A DNA stretch of 64,000 nucleotides from an uncultured Cryomorphaceae bacterium (GTDB lineage Bacteria; Bacteroidota; Bacteroidia; Flavobacteriales; Schleiferiaceae), in assembly GCA_913043005.1 (NCBI GenBank), contig CAJWKU010000002.1, positions 62,001 to 126,000 on the forward strand, written 5' to 3'. The number at the start of each line of letters is the position of its first letter. Within the stretch, counting starts at the first letter, position 1. The notes beneath the pieces were generated by a model. The model did not search any database. It was not told the DNA's origin and saw only the letters and a program-made list of their open reading frames with translations. Positions 8,645 through 17,835 of this stretch are shown here, piece by piece. A program made the translations under genes and the position numbers.

Positions 8645-9758
8645 CTATAATTTTTTTATAAAGCGCTAAATACGTTTCACTAATTTGCGACATGGAGAAA
8701 GATTCTGCTTTCGCTCTTGACGAAGCAGAAAAAATTGACATTTTACTCTCGTTAGTTAAAAGCTCCAAAGCTCTTTTCGACATTGCATCTATGTCTCCAA
8801 TATTTTCCAGATATCCATTTATTTCATGATCAACTACCTCACCAAGCCCGCCAACTCGTGAAGCTACTACGGGAACGTAGGAAGCCATAGCCTCCAACGC
8901 CGACAACCCGAAACTCTCTGTTTCAGAGGGTAACAAAAAAATATCAGATATTCCCAGCATCGACTTCACATCAAAAGTTTTACCTCTAAAAAACACCTTT
9001 TCATTTATATCTAACTGATCAACCAATTGCTCAGCAGCTACTCTATCAGGACCATCACCGACCATTAGCAATATAGAATCTTTTTCCTCTTGGATTTTAT
9101 TAAAAATTTTAATGACATCCATAATTCTTTTAACCGGACGAAAATTACTAACATGGCATATAATGGATTGATTTTTAGATGCAAATGATTGTCTTAATTC
9201 TCTATCTGCGCGGCCATAACCTGCGATATTGACAAAATTTGGTATGACCTCTATTGGATTTTTAATCTCAAAAAGACTTTCGGTTTGCTCCTTTAGGCTT
9301 TTGCTTACTGCCGTAACATAATTACTATGATTTATTGAGAAACAAACTGCTGCCTTGTATACTGGCTTTTTACCCACAAGAGTAATATCAGTTCCATGCA
9401 GCGTAGTAATTACTGGAATAAAAATACTTTGATCTTTTAAAATTTCCCTTGCCATATATGCAGCGTAAGCATGCGGTATAGCATAGTGGACATGTAATAT
9501 TTCAAGTTGCTCTTTGCGAACAATTTCAACAATTGTACTTGCCAGGGCTAATTCATAAGGCTGATACTGAAACAAAGGATATGCATCTACCATAACCTCA
9601 TGGAAATTTATATTTCCATTTAACTGATCTAATCTAACCGGTAAAGCATTGCTTATTACATGGATACTATGACCCTGTCTACCTAAAAAATTCCCCAGCT
9701 CCGTTGCCATGACCCCAGAACCTCCGTAAGTCGGATGGCAAATAATGCCTATTCTCAT
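8631..9758 (-). CDS. bshA: N-acetyl-alpha-D-glucosaminyl L-malate synthase BshA
   Basis: BshA is a GT4-family glycosyltransferase that joins UDP-GlcNAc to L-malate, the first step of bacillithiol synthesis. The N-terminus MRIGIICHPTYGGSGVMATE is highly characteristic, as are HVHYAIPHAYAAYMAREIL and TTLHGTDITLVG. The GT4 donor-binding region near the C-terminus contains FLLPSETESFGLSALEAMA with the conserved E-x7-E pattern. At 375 residues the length is normal. The deacetylase and cysteine-adding enzymes of the pathway are not in the window. It overlaps the preceding gene (stop/start overlap 4 bases) and the following gene. Confidence 0.92.
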   Translation of the reverse strand: MRIGIICHPTYGGSGVMATELGNFLGRQGHSIHVISNALPVRLDQLNGNINFHEVMVDAYPLFQYQPYELALASTIVEIVRKEQLEILHVHYAIPHAYAAYMAREILKDQSIFIPVITTLHGTDITLVGKKPVYKAAVCFSINHSNYVTAVSKSLKEQTESLFEIKNPIEVIPNFVNIAGYGRADRELRQSFASKNQSIICHVSNFRPVKRIMDVIKIFNKIQEEKDSILLMVGDGPDRVAAEQLVDQLDINEKVFFRGKTFDVKSMLGISDIFLLPSETESFGLSALEAMASYVPVVASRVGGLGEVVDHEINGYLENIGDIDAMSKRALELLTNESKMSIFSASSRAKAESFSMSQISETYLALYKKIIDEKK

Positions 9759-10327
9759 CTCTTCATTTTCTTTATGAGCTCATTATTTTGATATTTTTTC
9801 CGAGATACCTCTAATCCATTTGAATCAAAATAAATCACATCCCCATCTATTTTCCCTCTGCTGTATGGATAAATCGCAGCCTCGATAGAATTATCATGAT
9901 ACCAAATTGATAAACCATGTTTTAAATTCAAAGACCAAATTGTTCTCTTTTGAACAACTCCAGTTGGATAATAAACAAGCTCTTCTCCATCCAATCTGCC
10001 GTCTAACCAAGTTGTGCTTTTTATTTTTTTTCCTGCCTGATCGAAAGTTAATTCTAGTCCATTTCTCAAACCTTTAGACCATTGATTATGTATCATTATT
10101 TGACCCGAAGAATGAAACTCCCATGAAGGTCCGTTTAACAATCCAAACTCGAATAATTGTATCCTTTGTGGCTTCCCATTGCCAAAATAATTAACAAAAG
10201 TAGAATCTACGGATGAGCTAAATTCATATTTATTTATTTGACCATCAAGGGTATAGGCACTAATGAAAAAACTAAAGAATAGAATCCTGAATGACCTGCT
10301 GAATCCTAGTCCGAATATCAAGTTCAT
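9755..10327 (-). CDS. Exported YwqK-like (MORN-variant repeat) protein
   Basis: This 190-residue product has an N-terminal signal-like segment (charged SRSFR then ILFFSFFISAY), so it is probably exported. The rest consists of short repeats of the form G-x-x-x-W/Y-x-x-G-x-x: LLNGPSWEFHSSGQIM, LRNGLELTFDQAGKK, RLDGEELVYYPTGVV, LKHGLSIWYHDNSIE, KIDGDVIYFDSNGLE. These match the MORN-variant repeats of YwqK-type proteins that are sometimes labelled antitoxins; no toxin partner is adjacent. The start overlaps the 3' end of the upstream hydrolase gene by 56 bases in another frame, an unusually long overlap. Function is not known. Confidence 0.75.
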   Translation of the reverse strand: MNLIFGLGFSRSFRILFFSFFISAYTLDGQINKYEFSSSVDSTFVNYFGNGKPQRIQLFEFGLLNGPSWEFHSSGQIMIHNQWSKGLRNGLELTFDQAGKKIKSTTWLDGRLDGEELVYYPTGVVQKRTIWSLNLKHGLSIWYHDNSIEAAIYPYSRGKIDGDVIYFDSNGLEVSRKKYQNNELIKKMKR

Positions 10328-13142
10328 ATATATTTTTATTTTCTGCGTTAGGGAAAATACGATTAGAAAGAAATACTAAGATAATTCCAGATTCAGGGTC
10401 AGCCCAAGCAAAAGTGCCAGTAAATCCAGTATGTCCGAAACTATTATCGCTTACACACCCACATGTAGGCCCATCGCCCTCCTTTTGAGGACGATCAAAA
10501 CCTAGTCCTCTTCTATTTCCAGTTTCACATGAATAGCATGCAACAAAACGTTTCAGTGTTTTAGAATCCAAATATTTATAACCATTGAAATTGCCGCCAT
10601 TTAAATAAAGTTGCATTATTTGACCAACGCTGAAAGCATTCGAAAATATCCCTGCATGCCCGGCAACACCACCAAGAAGCGCAGCCCCTTGATCATGCAC
10701 TGTTCCGCGAATTTGTTGTTTTCGAAAAACTAAATCATTCTCGGTAGGAGCAATATCAAAATATTTGTAACCATATTCAAGTGGGTTATATGTCATGGAT
10801 AGGCCCATGGGTTTATACCATTGGGAATGTACAATTTCATCTAGTCCTGATTTTTGTTGGTCTTCTATAAATCTTTGAAAAAGGTAGTAACCAAGATCTG
10901 AGTACTTATAAATTAATTCTCCTAATTCAACCGATGATATTGATTTAAAAATACTATCGCGAATAATATTAGATCCATATATTTTTGGTGCAATAGAGAT
11001 ATTAAATTCCGGAGTTTTAATGGATCTGAAATATTTATTGTCCAGAGAACCATCACTCCATAGAAACTTTTGATAAAACGGTATCCATCCTGGCAAACCT
11101 GACTGATGAGCAAGAACTTCTTTTACTATGAGAGAATCCAAAGAGCTACCTATAAACTCTGGTAATAATCTCGAAATGGGACTGTCTAAAAAATCATCAC
11201 CACCATATCTCTCATAATATTGCATCAATAAGGGCAGAGATGCCAATATTTTAGTCAGACTGGCAACATCATAAAGATGATGAGTTTTTACCTCATTGAA
11301 ACCATCTAATGTCCCCCAGGCCGAATCCAAAAGAACCTTACCATACCTGGATAAAAAAATTTGACAACCTGGAAAGGCATCCTCATTTATCCCTTCATTT
11401 ACTATTGAATCTATTGACTCTATGAGTTTGGCCTTCAAGCCAGTTGACGAAAATGAATATATACTTTTTTCAGGATTAAGATTAATTCCAGAAACAGGGA
11501 TAAATCCGGGAAAACTCTTTTTAATAGGTTGTAGAACAACTTTCTTGATTATTCTCAAAGCATTATTTTCTCCCTCATAACCAATAATCACTGCATCGAA
11601 AATTTTTGTTATTTCTTTTGTAAAATCAATTGAATTCAAACTTCGAATCAATCCATAAGGATTTGCCATTTGAATGAGTCCTACTTTAAATCCTTTTTCC
11701 TTAAATTCCGTAGCATCCTTCAATAAATCAATACCAATCCTTCCATTCTTCCATGGACTACTGGTTTTTTCTATATTTAAAAACCAAATAGTACCATTTC
11801 CATCTATTTGACCCAGACCGATTTCATGATCAGAAAAAATATCTTTAGAACCTAAGAGGTTATTTGAATTTTTATAATAGCTTTTAAAATAAACTTTTGA
11901 ATTACTGTTTGAATCTAGCAACCCCAAATTATCGTACACTAAAGTATTTGCGCCTGAATAAATCGCTTTTGTTAGCTTTTTCCTGGCTTTTTTAATCCTT
12001 GCGAAGTCTTCATTATTTATTTTGTGGTTATCACTTAATAAATACTTGAACTTTGATTCAAGTATTCTTATGACATGACCTTCTATTTCCTCTCGACTAA
12101 GACGCCCGCTTTTAACTGCATATGTAATGGCATCAATTGCAGATTTAGGGTCTGAAACAAAAAGCAAAATATCATTACCAGCTTCAATGGCCCTTACTTC
12201 AATTTCTCCAGGAGCCATGTCTTGAGATATACCTTTCATATTAAGAGCATCAGTAAAAATTAGCCCTTTAAAATTCAAGCTATCTCTCAACCAATAAGTG
12301 ACTATAGGCTTCGAGAGTGATGCCGGTGTACCAGACGAATCAAGAGCTGGAATATTCAAATGGGCAACCATAATCGCTGATACCCCTGAATACACTGCAT
12401 TTACAAAAGGAGCCATTTCTCTACTCCGAAGCGTCTGAAGATCATGACTCAATGTTGGCAATGTCTTATGACTATCAGTTTCAGTGTCACCATGGCCAGG
12501 GAAATGCTTTACGCAAGCCATTACACCTTGACTCTGAATGCCCCAAATCTGCTGGGTAGATAAATTATTTACATTAAATAAATCAGATCCTAATGAACGT
12601 TGTCCTATAATAGGATTTCTTGAGTTTGTATTTAAATCAACTACAGGACTAAAGTTTACATTAATTCCAAGATAATTAGACTCCGCTCCAAGGGACTTAC
12701 CATATTCATTTGCCAATTTATTATTTCTTGTTGCACCCAAGGTCAACGGCCAAGGGAGACGATCCAGAGAGTCTAATCGCATAGCTGCTCCCCATTCCGC
12801 ATCTTGAGCCATTAGCAGATTTATCCCATTGTTTTTTTGAGAAACATCTTGAAGTTCTCTAATCATATTTCTCTGTTTATTTGGTGAACCTTGCATCCAA
12901 ATCAACCCTCCAACTTGACCCTTCTTGACCCATTTTTTCAACATAGAAAAATGATTGTCACCTAAATTACTGTAACCAGAAACCATAATCATTTGACCGC
13001 ATAACTTCTCTAAAGGCATAGACTTTACTATCAGCGAAAGTGATGTTTCAGATTTATAATTCAAATCATTATCAGCCTGGATCGGTGTTGAGATGAAAAA
13101 AGTAAAAAGAAGAATTAATGTTAATAGCATGTAGCGCAGCAT
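10272..13142 (-). CDS. Exported fusion of GH3 glycosidase and serine hydrolase
   Basis: This large protein (about 956 residues) begins with a signal peptide (MLRYMLLTLILLFTFFISTP). Residues about 40-375 form a glycoside hydrolase family 3 NagZ-like domain with KHFPGHGDTETDSH near 215 and the probable nucleophile in IFTDALNMKG. The C-terminal 380 residues form a beta-lactamase/CubicO-type serine hydrolase with the SxxK motif SLTK near 625, a YSD motif and FGHTGFTG. Both active sites look intact. The fusion is common in Bacteroidota and is thought to act on peptidoglycan fragments in the periplasm. A TTG 18 bases upstream is possible, but the ATG at 13142 gives a cleaner signal peptide. Confidence 0.88.
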   Translation of the reverse strand: MLRYMLLTLILLFTFFISTPIQADNDLNYKSETSLSLIVKSMPLEKLCGQMIMVSGYSNLGDNHFSMLKKWVKKGQVGGLIWMQGSPNKQRNMIRELQDVSQKNNGINLLMAQDAEWGAAMRLDSLDRLPWPLTLGATRNNKLANEYGKSLGAESNYLGINVNFSPVVDLNTNSRNPIIGQRSLGSDLFNVNNLSTQQIWGIQSQGVMACVKHFPGHGDTETDSHKTLPTLSHDLQTLRSREMAPFVNAVYSGVSAIMVAHLNIPALDSSGTPASLSKPIVTYWLRDSLNFKGLIFTDALNMKGISQDMAPGEIEVRAIEAGNDILLFVSDPKSAIDAITYAVKSGRLSREEIEGHVIRILESKFKYLLSDNHKINNEDFARIKKARKKLTKAIYSGANTLVYDNLGLLDSNSNSKVYFKSYYKNSNNLLGSKDIFSDHEIGLGQIDGNGTIWFLNIEKTSSPWKNGRIGIDLLKDATEFKEKGFKVGLIQMANPYGLIRSLNSIDFTKEITKIFDAVIIGYEGENNALRIIKKVVLQPIKKSFPGFIPVSGINLNPEKSIYSFSSTGLKAKLIESIDSIVNEGINEDAFPGCQIFLSRYGKVLLDSAWGTLDGFNEVKTHHLYDVASLTKILASLPLLMQYYERYGGDDFLDSPISRLLPEFIGSSLDSLIVKEVLAHQSGLPGWIPFYQKFLWSDGSLDNKYFRSIKTPEFNISIAPKIYGSNIIRDSIFKSISSVELGELIYKYSDLGYYLFQRFIEDQQKSGLDEIVHSQWYKPMGLSMTYNPLEYGYKYFDIAPTENDLVFRKQQIRGTVHDQGAALLGGVAGHAGIFSNAFSVGQIMQLYLNGGNFNGYKYLDSKTLKRFVACYSCETGNRRGLGFDRPQKEGDGPTCGCVSDNSFGHTGFTGTFAWADPESGIILVFLSNRIFPNAENKNIYELDIRTRIQQVIQDSIL

Positions 13143-13169
13143 AATCGAAATGTACCTCAAAAAAGGCTT

Positions 13170-13177
13170 TACCTTTG
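13170..13177 (+). promoter_or_regulatory. Bacteroidota -7 box before the 13185 gene and mutL
   Basis: A perfect TAnnTTTG match (TACCTTTG) ends 7 bases before the ATG at 13185, predicting an mRNA with almost no leader. No clear -33 element was seen. Confidence 0.5.
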
Positions 13178-13184
13178 ACGTATA

Positions 13185-13490
13185 ATGGGATTATTTTTCT
13201 CTTTTTCTAAACAACGCAAACCGAAGGGTTTTCAATTGCAACATCGTTATTATGATGAAAGAAAATTGCGCTTACAAAAAATAGAAAATAAAAGCGTTGA
13301 GATTAATGAACAAAGGCGTAATAAAATTAGACAAGCCTGGAAAGAAAAAAGAAAAAATGTGAAGTATGAAAAAAACAAGAGATTATTAATTATCCTGACT
13401 GCAATAATTACCCTGTGGTTGTCATTCAAACTACTACCAGCCGTAGTTATTGAATACACTGCTGGTTACAACAAGAGCGTTCTACAATAA
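13185..13490 (+). CDS. Small single-pass membrane protein upstream of mutL
   Basis: This 101-residue protein has a basic N-terminal half (FQLQHRYYDERKLRLQ, RRNKIRQAWKEKRKN) followed by one hydrophobic segment near residues 67-88 (LLIILTAIITLWLSF). I recall a family in Flavobacteria found at the same place before mutL, with a KF-x-x-x-PRYYD-like motif, that is sometimes wrongly labelled a riboflavin synthase subunit; nothing in it resembles that enzyme. It ends 36 bases before the chosen mutL start and is probably co-transcribed with it. Function unknown. Confidence 0.75.
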   Translation: MGLFFSFSKQRKPKGFQLQHRYYDERKLRLQKIENKSVEINEQRRNKIRQAWKEKRKNVKYEKNKRLLIILTAIITLWLSFKLLPAVVIEYTAGYNKSVLQ

Positions 13491-13526
13491 CGAATGCAAT
13501 ATCTTAATTACTCCACAACTAAATTC

Positions 13527-15281
13527 ATGAAAAAAATATCAATACTCCCTGAACATGTAGCGAACCAAATTGCTGCCGGAGAAGTAGTACAGAGGCCTGC
13601 GTCTGTTGTCAAAGAATTAATGGAAAACTCGCTGGATTCTGGAGCTTCAGAGATAAAGGTGAATATAATTAATGCTGGGAAGACAAGTATTCAAATCATA
13701 GACAATGGGGATGGAATTGAAAAAGATCAGATAAAACTAGCTTTCATTCGGCACGCCACCTCTAAATTAAATACTGCAGATGATCTATTTTCTATAAACA
13801 CCATGGGTTTCAGAGGGGAAGCCCTTGCTTCTATTTGCGCAATTTCCCAGGTTAATTTAAAAAGTAGAACTACCGATTCTGAAGCAACCTATCAAATTAC
13901 TTTAGATGAAAATAAAGAGGGGGAAATTATAAACAGCGTTGGCTCAGTAGGCACTACAATCACAGTGAAAAATTTATTTTATAATGTTCCTGCTCGAAGG
14001 CAATTTTTAAAATCCGAACCCATAGAATTTAGACATATTAGTGAAGCATTCACAAGAATTGCACTTGCTAATCCCAAAATTAAATTCACTCTCAAACACA
14101 ATAATAAGGAAGAAGCTCAATTTGAGTTCGAAAATTTAAGACAAAGAATTTCACATGTCTTAGGAAAAAAAATAAACGAAAGTTTGATTCCAGTTGAAGA
14201 GTCAACCGAAGTAGTATCAATTGACGGCTTTGTGTTGAGGCCAAGTAATGCTAAAAAATCAAAAGGAAATCAATACTTATATGTTAATAAACGTCACATA
14301 AAAAATAACTATCTCCATAAATCAATTGTTGAAGCTTTTGAAGGTTTAGTTGCTCCAGGCATGCATCCATTATATGTATTAAAATTAAAAGTCCCAGAGG
14401 ATAGAGTTGACGTAAATGTCCACCCTTCAAAAACCGAAGTTCAATTTGAGGATGAGCGAACCATATACAAGATTCTTTGCTCCGCAGTTAAACGCTCTCT
14501 TGGAATTCATCAAATTGCTCCAACCATGGATTTCGAAAACAATCTAGATCAACACATTTCGACTCAGAGCAGTAAGGTACTTTCAACTCCCAAAATAAAC
14601 GTTAATTCAAACTTTAATCCTTTCAATTTTGAAAGTAAAAAAAGTAAAACTGCAACAGATATTTTTTTTCAGTCAAATGATAAATCTGAACAAAAACCTT
14701 TAGAATTTTCCAGCTCATGGGATGAAGGTGAGTCTAAATCTGAAGCAGATAAAACCTCCTTCTTTTTACCTCCTAATTATATAATTACCAATTTAAAGAC
14801 CAGCCTAGTAATCATAAATATAAAAAGAGCTAAAAAACGAATTTTATTCGATCAATTGATTTCTACTCTTAACGGCGATAATCAATTAAGTGGACAATCC
14901 TGGGTGTTTCCTGAAAAAATTCAATTGAATTATAACAACAATATCCAGATATGGAATACGCAATTGAAAAAAATGGGATTTCATTGGGAAAAGCAAGAAA
15001 ACGAATTTATATTCACTGCAGGACCCCTATTTTTAAATCAATCCGAATCTATTAGTTGGCTTGAAACAATCATTCAACAAGATCCTGATGATTACTTATA
15101 CCAGGATTTAGCGCTCTCTTGGCTTTCAAATTCAGAGAATAAGTATTCTGCGATGATTGATTCCAATATCACCGATATGTTAGATGCACTGTTTCAATGC
15201 AATAACCCATGGACAGATCCCTATGATAAACTTATTACACAGATTTTAGACTCAAAAGCTATATTCGAAAAATTTAATTGA
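13527..15281 (+). CDS. mutL: DNA mismatch repair protein MutL
   Basis: MutL couples mismatch recognition by MutS to strand removal. The N-terminal GHKL ATPase is intact: ILPEHVANQIAAGEVVQRPA, ENSLDSGA, IDNGDGI, TMGFRGEALASI and GTTITVKNLFYNVPARR. The start at 13527 (MKKISILPEHV) matches family starts better than the in-frame ATG at 13494. The C-terminal dimerisation domain is shortened and divergent: where endonuclease MutLs have DQHA-x2-E and CPHGRP motifs, this protein reads NIKRAKKRILFD (about residues 431-442) and CNNPWTDP. It therefore probably lacks the endonuclease metal site. Two rhomboid genes follow immediately. Confidence 0.93.
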   Translation: MKKISILPEHVANQIAAGEVVQRPASVVKELMENSLDSGASEIKVNIINAGKTSIQIIDNGDGIEKDQIKLAFIRHATSKLNTADDLFSINTMGFRGEALASICAISQVNLKSRTTDSEATYQITLDENKEGEIINSVGSVGTTITVKNLFYNVPARRQFLKSEPIEFRHISEAFTRIALANPKIKFTLKHNNKEEAQFEFENLRQRISHVLGKKINESLIPVEESTEVVSIDGFVLRPSNAKKSKGNQYLYVNKRHIKNNYLHKSIVEAFEGLVAPGMHPLYVLKLKVPEDRVDVNVHPSKTEVQFEDERTIYKILCSAVKRSLGIHQIAPTMDFENNLDQHISTQSSKVLSTPKINVNSNFNPFNFESKKSKTATDIFFQSNDKSEQKPLEFSSSWDEGESKSEADKTSFFLPPNYIITNLKTSLVIINIKRAKKRILFDQLISTLNGDNQLSGQSWVFPEKIQLNYNNNIQIWNTQLKKMGFHWEKQENEFIFTAGPLFLNQSESISWLETIIQQDPDDYLYQDLALSWLSNSENKYSAMIDSNITDMLDALFQCNNPWTDPYDKLITQILDSKAIFEKFN

Positions 15282-15282
15282 T

Positions 15283-15969
15283 ATGAACTTCAGACCTCAA
15301 TCATTTTCCTTCTTACCTCCAATAATAAAGAATCTTCTAATAATTAATGGACTAGCATTTTTTGCTGCTATTATATTTCAGAGAATGGGTATTAATTTAT
15401 TAGGACTCTTGGGTTTATATATTCCCCAATCAGATTTATTTCAACCCTATCAGCTAGTTAGCCATTTATTCTTTCATGATATTTCTGGTTTTAATCATAT
15501 TCTTGGCAATATGTTTGCGCTTTGGATGTTTGGGACTCCACTAGAAAACCTTTGGGGGTCAAGACGCTTCTTGATATTCTATTTTGTAACTGGATTTGGT
15601 GCTGCAGCAATCCATCTTGGTGTAAATATTTTCGAATATTATAGTTACCTGAATTCTTACAATATTTCCGGTATTGATAGTTATGCTATTAATGCTCAAA
15701 GATTACTTTGGACTCCTACTGTAGGGGCTTCAGGTGCTGTTTTTGGATTACTCTTAGGTTATGGGATGACTTATCCCAATCAAAGGATTTATTTATATTT
15801 TTTGATGCCGATAAAAGCTAAATATTTCGTCGCATTTTACGGTTTATTCGAGTTGTTTAGTGGTTTTGCTAGGAGCGATAGTAATATTGCTCATTTTGCC
15901 CATATTGGGGGTATGATTTTCGGTTTCCTTCTAATCAAGTATTGGAAAGGAAAACAAAGACGTTTTTAA
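15283..15969 (+). CDS. Rhomboid-family intramembrane serine protease (first of two)
   Basis: This 228-residue polytopic membrane protein carries the rhomboid signatures: HILGNMFALWMFG in the second helix, the catalytic serine in TVGASGAVFGLLLGYG, and the catalytic histidine in HFAHIGGMIFGFL. Rhomboids cleave membrane proteins within the bilayer. It begins 1 base after the mutL stop and ends 3 bases before the next rhomboid, so it is certainly in the same operon. The substrate is unknown. Confidence in family and catalytic competence is high. Confidence 0.9.
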   Translation: MNFRPQSFSFLPPIIKNLLIINGLAFFAAIIFQRMGINLLGLLGLYIPQSDLFQPYQLVSHLFFHDISGFNHILGNMFALWMFGTPLENLWGSRRFLIFYFVTGFGAAAIHLGVNIFEYYSYLNSYNISGIDSYAINAQRLLWTPTVGASGAVFGLLLGYGMTYPNQRIYLYFLMPIKAKYFVAFYGLFELFSGFARSDSNIAHFAHIGGMIFGFLLIKYWKGKQRRF

Positions 15970-15972
15970 ATA

Positions 15973-16773
15973 ATGATAGATCAATTAAGAAACTGGCTCA
16001 AAGAATCGATCATAAATAAATGGATTGGAATACTGACTTTTTGCTTTGGAATTCAAAGCATACTTGAAGTTGTAGGATGGTCATTGAATATACCCTTTGA
16101 GCAAGGGATTCTTAATCTGTTTGGTTTAAAAAATGAATTAAGTTGGAAAATTCATAGTCTATTTACTTATGGATTTATTCATAATGGATTTTTTCATTTC
16201 ATTTTTAATGTTTTTACTTTATTCTTTTCGGCTCAAATGCTCCAAACATTTTGGCGACCTAAACAAGTGATTCATCTTTTCATATTTGGGATAATATCGG
16301 GTGGGATATATTTTCTGTTAGGAACTATTCTGATTAGTGGACCTAGCCTTGTAGTTGGGGCTTCGGCTGGAGTCTTTTCCCTTTTATTTGCGGCAACACG
16401 ATTTTCACCAAATATGCCAGTATATCTATTTGGTATCTTTCGAATTCCATTATGGTTAATTTCTGCAGGTTTACTTCTTTTATCAATATCAGGTCTTAAT
16501 AGTTCTAATTCTGGAGGGGAATGGGCCCATATTGGTGGAGGAATTTTGGGGTTAATATTGGCAAAAAGACCAGATTTTGTGAATGAATTGAATTTAAGTA
16601 TTAAGTCAATTTTTAAAACAAAATCAAAAATTTATATTGATCGAAACGAACCCGAAACAAGTTTTGATCGAGCCCAGCATCTAGACATGATTCTCGATAA
16701 AATAGGCAAAGTAGGATATGAAAAACTCACCGCTAAAGAAAAAACATTCTTAAAAAAATATGGTGAGAAATAG
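15973..16773 (+). CDS. Rhomboid-family intramembrane serine protease (second of two)
   Basis: This second rhomboid has 266 residues. The helix-2 motif is FHFIFNVFTLFFSA, the catalytic serine lies in VVGASAGVFSLLFAATR and the histidine in WAHIGGGILGLIL. The serine motif is GASAG rather than the GASG of its neighbour. A cytoplasmic tail of about 70 residues ends in a region resembling the small DUF6576-type helical tail (LDMILDKIGKVGYEKLTAKE), which is common in Bacteroidota rhomboids. It overlaps the next gene by 14 bases. Confidence 0.88.
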   Translation: MIDQLRNWLKESIINKWIGILTFCFGIQSILEVVGWSLNIPFEQGILNLFGLKNELSWKIHSLFTYGFIHNGFFHFIFNVFTLFFSAQMLQTFWRPKQVIHLFIFGIISGGIYFLLGTILISGPSLVVGASAGVFSLLFAATRFSPNMPVYLFGIFRIPLWLISAGLLLLSISGLNSSNSGGEWAHIGGGILGLILAKRPDFVNELNLSIKSIFKTKSKIYIDRNEPETSFDRAQHLDMILDKIGKVGYEKLTAKEKTFLKKYGEK

Positions 16774-17830
16774 ATCATTTAAAAATATGCTTTGGAATAT
16801 TTGGCTAATACCCCATTGGCTTATTCTCCCGTTTACTATGCTATCTGCTTTGGGGTTTTATTTTTCACCAAATCCAATCCCATTTATATCACCATTTGCA
16901 CTGGCATTTCCTATTTTTTTTATTTGGCATTTATTTTGGACTCTTATTTCCATTTTAAGACTCAAACCTGCATCCCTATTCGGCATTATCCTGATAGCAT
17001 TAATTTATCCTCAGTTTAAAGGAATAATCAGTTACCATAAAACCGATAAAAAAGAAAATAAAGTTTTTAAAATAGTAAGTTGGAATGTTCATAACTGGAA
17101 AAATATTAATTGGAGTGACGTAGAGCTAACCGAGACTAACATGGGTAATTGGATTTTAAATACAGACCCCGACATATTATGCATTCAAGAAAATAATTCT
17201 AAAGGGGCCTCAAAAATGCTAAAAAATAGTTTCCCATATAATGTGACAGGAAAATATAAAATGCTTTCTATTTATTCAAAGTATCCAATTTTACAATGGG
17301 ATTTTGAACCTTATTCATCTGTATATCCTGGTCATAAAGGGTTTATTTGGGCAGATATTGAAATTAGTGATCCTGAGGGTAATATTGATACCTTAAGAAT
17401 GACAAATATTCATCTAGTAACAACCACTTTTGATAAAAATGAGGCCATAAATAGAAACGAAAAATTAGATGTTTCAAAATCCATTTACAAAAGTTTCTTA
17501 AGCCTTACGAAAACTGCAAAAAAAAGAAGTCAGCAACTAGATCAAATACTAGAATGGAAAAAACATTCTAATCATCCAGTTTTTCTTTCTGGGGATTTTA
17601 ATGAAATCCCAACATCTAATGCATATTTTAGAGTAACTCAAAATATGAAAGATGCATTTTCCCTTGCGGGAAGTGGACTGGGTTCAACCTACACAAATCT
17701 TTGGGGATTTCCACTTAGAATTGACTGGGTCATATGTCCCAGTGAAATAAATATTCACTCAGCAAAAACATTAAAACAGGAATGGAGTGATCATAACCCT
17801 ATAATTGTTGAGATTAGCCCTTTTAAATAG
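16760..17830 (+). CDS. Membrane-anchored endonuclease/exonuclease/phosphatase-family protein
   Basis: Three hydrophobic segments occupy about residues 10-95 and are followed by an endonuclease/exonuclease/phosphatase domain from about residue 105. Active-site motifs are SWNVHNW, DPDILCIQENN, LSGDFNEIPTS, LRIDWVICP and WSDHNPIIVEI; the catalytic histidine is in SDHNP. Family members cleave phosphodiesters in nucleic acids, phospholipids or inositol phosphates, and the substrate cannot be assigned. It overlaps the upstream rhomboid gene by 14 bases and ends the mutL operon; convergent with the next gene 5 bases away. Confidence 0.87.
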   Translation: MVRNRSFKNMLWNIWLIPHWLILPFTMLSALGFYFSPNPIPFISPFALAFPIFFIWHLFWTLISILRLKPASLFGIILIALIYPQFKGIISYHKTDKKENKVFKIVSWNVHNWKNINWSDVELTETNMGNWILNTDPDILCIQENNSKGASKMLKNSFPYNVTGKYKMLSIYSKYPILQWDFEPYSSVYPGHKGFIWADIEISDPEGNIDTLRMTNIHLVTTTFDKNEAINRNEKLDVSKSIYKSFLSLTKTAKKRSQQLDQILEWKKHSNHPVFLSGDFNEIPTSNAYFRVTQNMKDAFSLAGSGLGSTYTNLWGFPLRIDWVICPSEINIHSAKTLKQEWSDHNPIIVEISPFK

Positions 17831-17835
17831 GATAA

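Noticed and set aside
9755-10327. YwqK-like protein as part of a toxin-antitoxin system
   Set aside because: The antitoxin label is inherited from annotation; no toxin gene is adjacent and the protein is exported.
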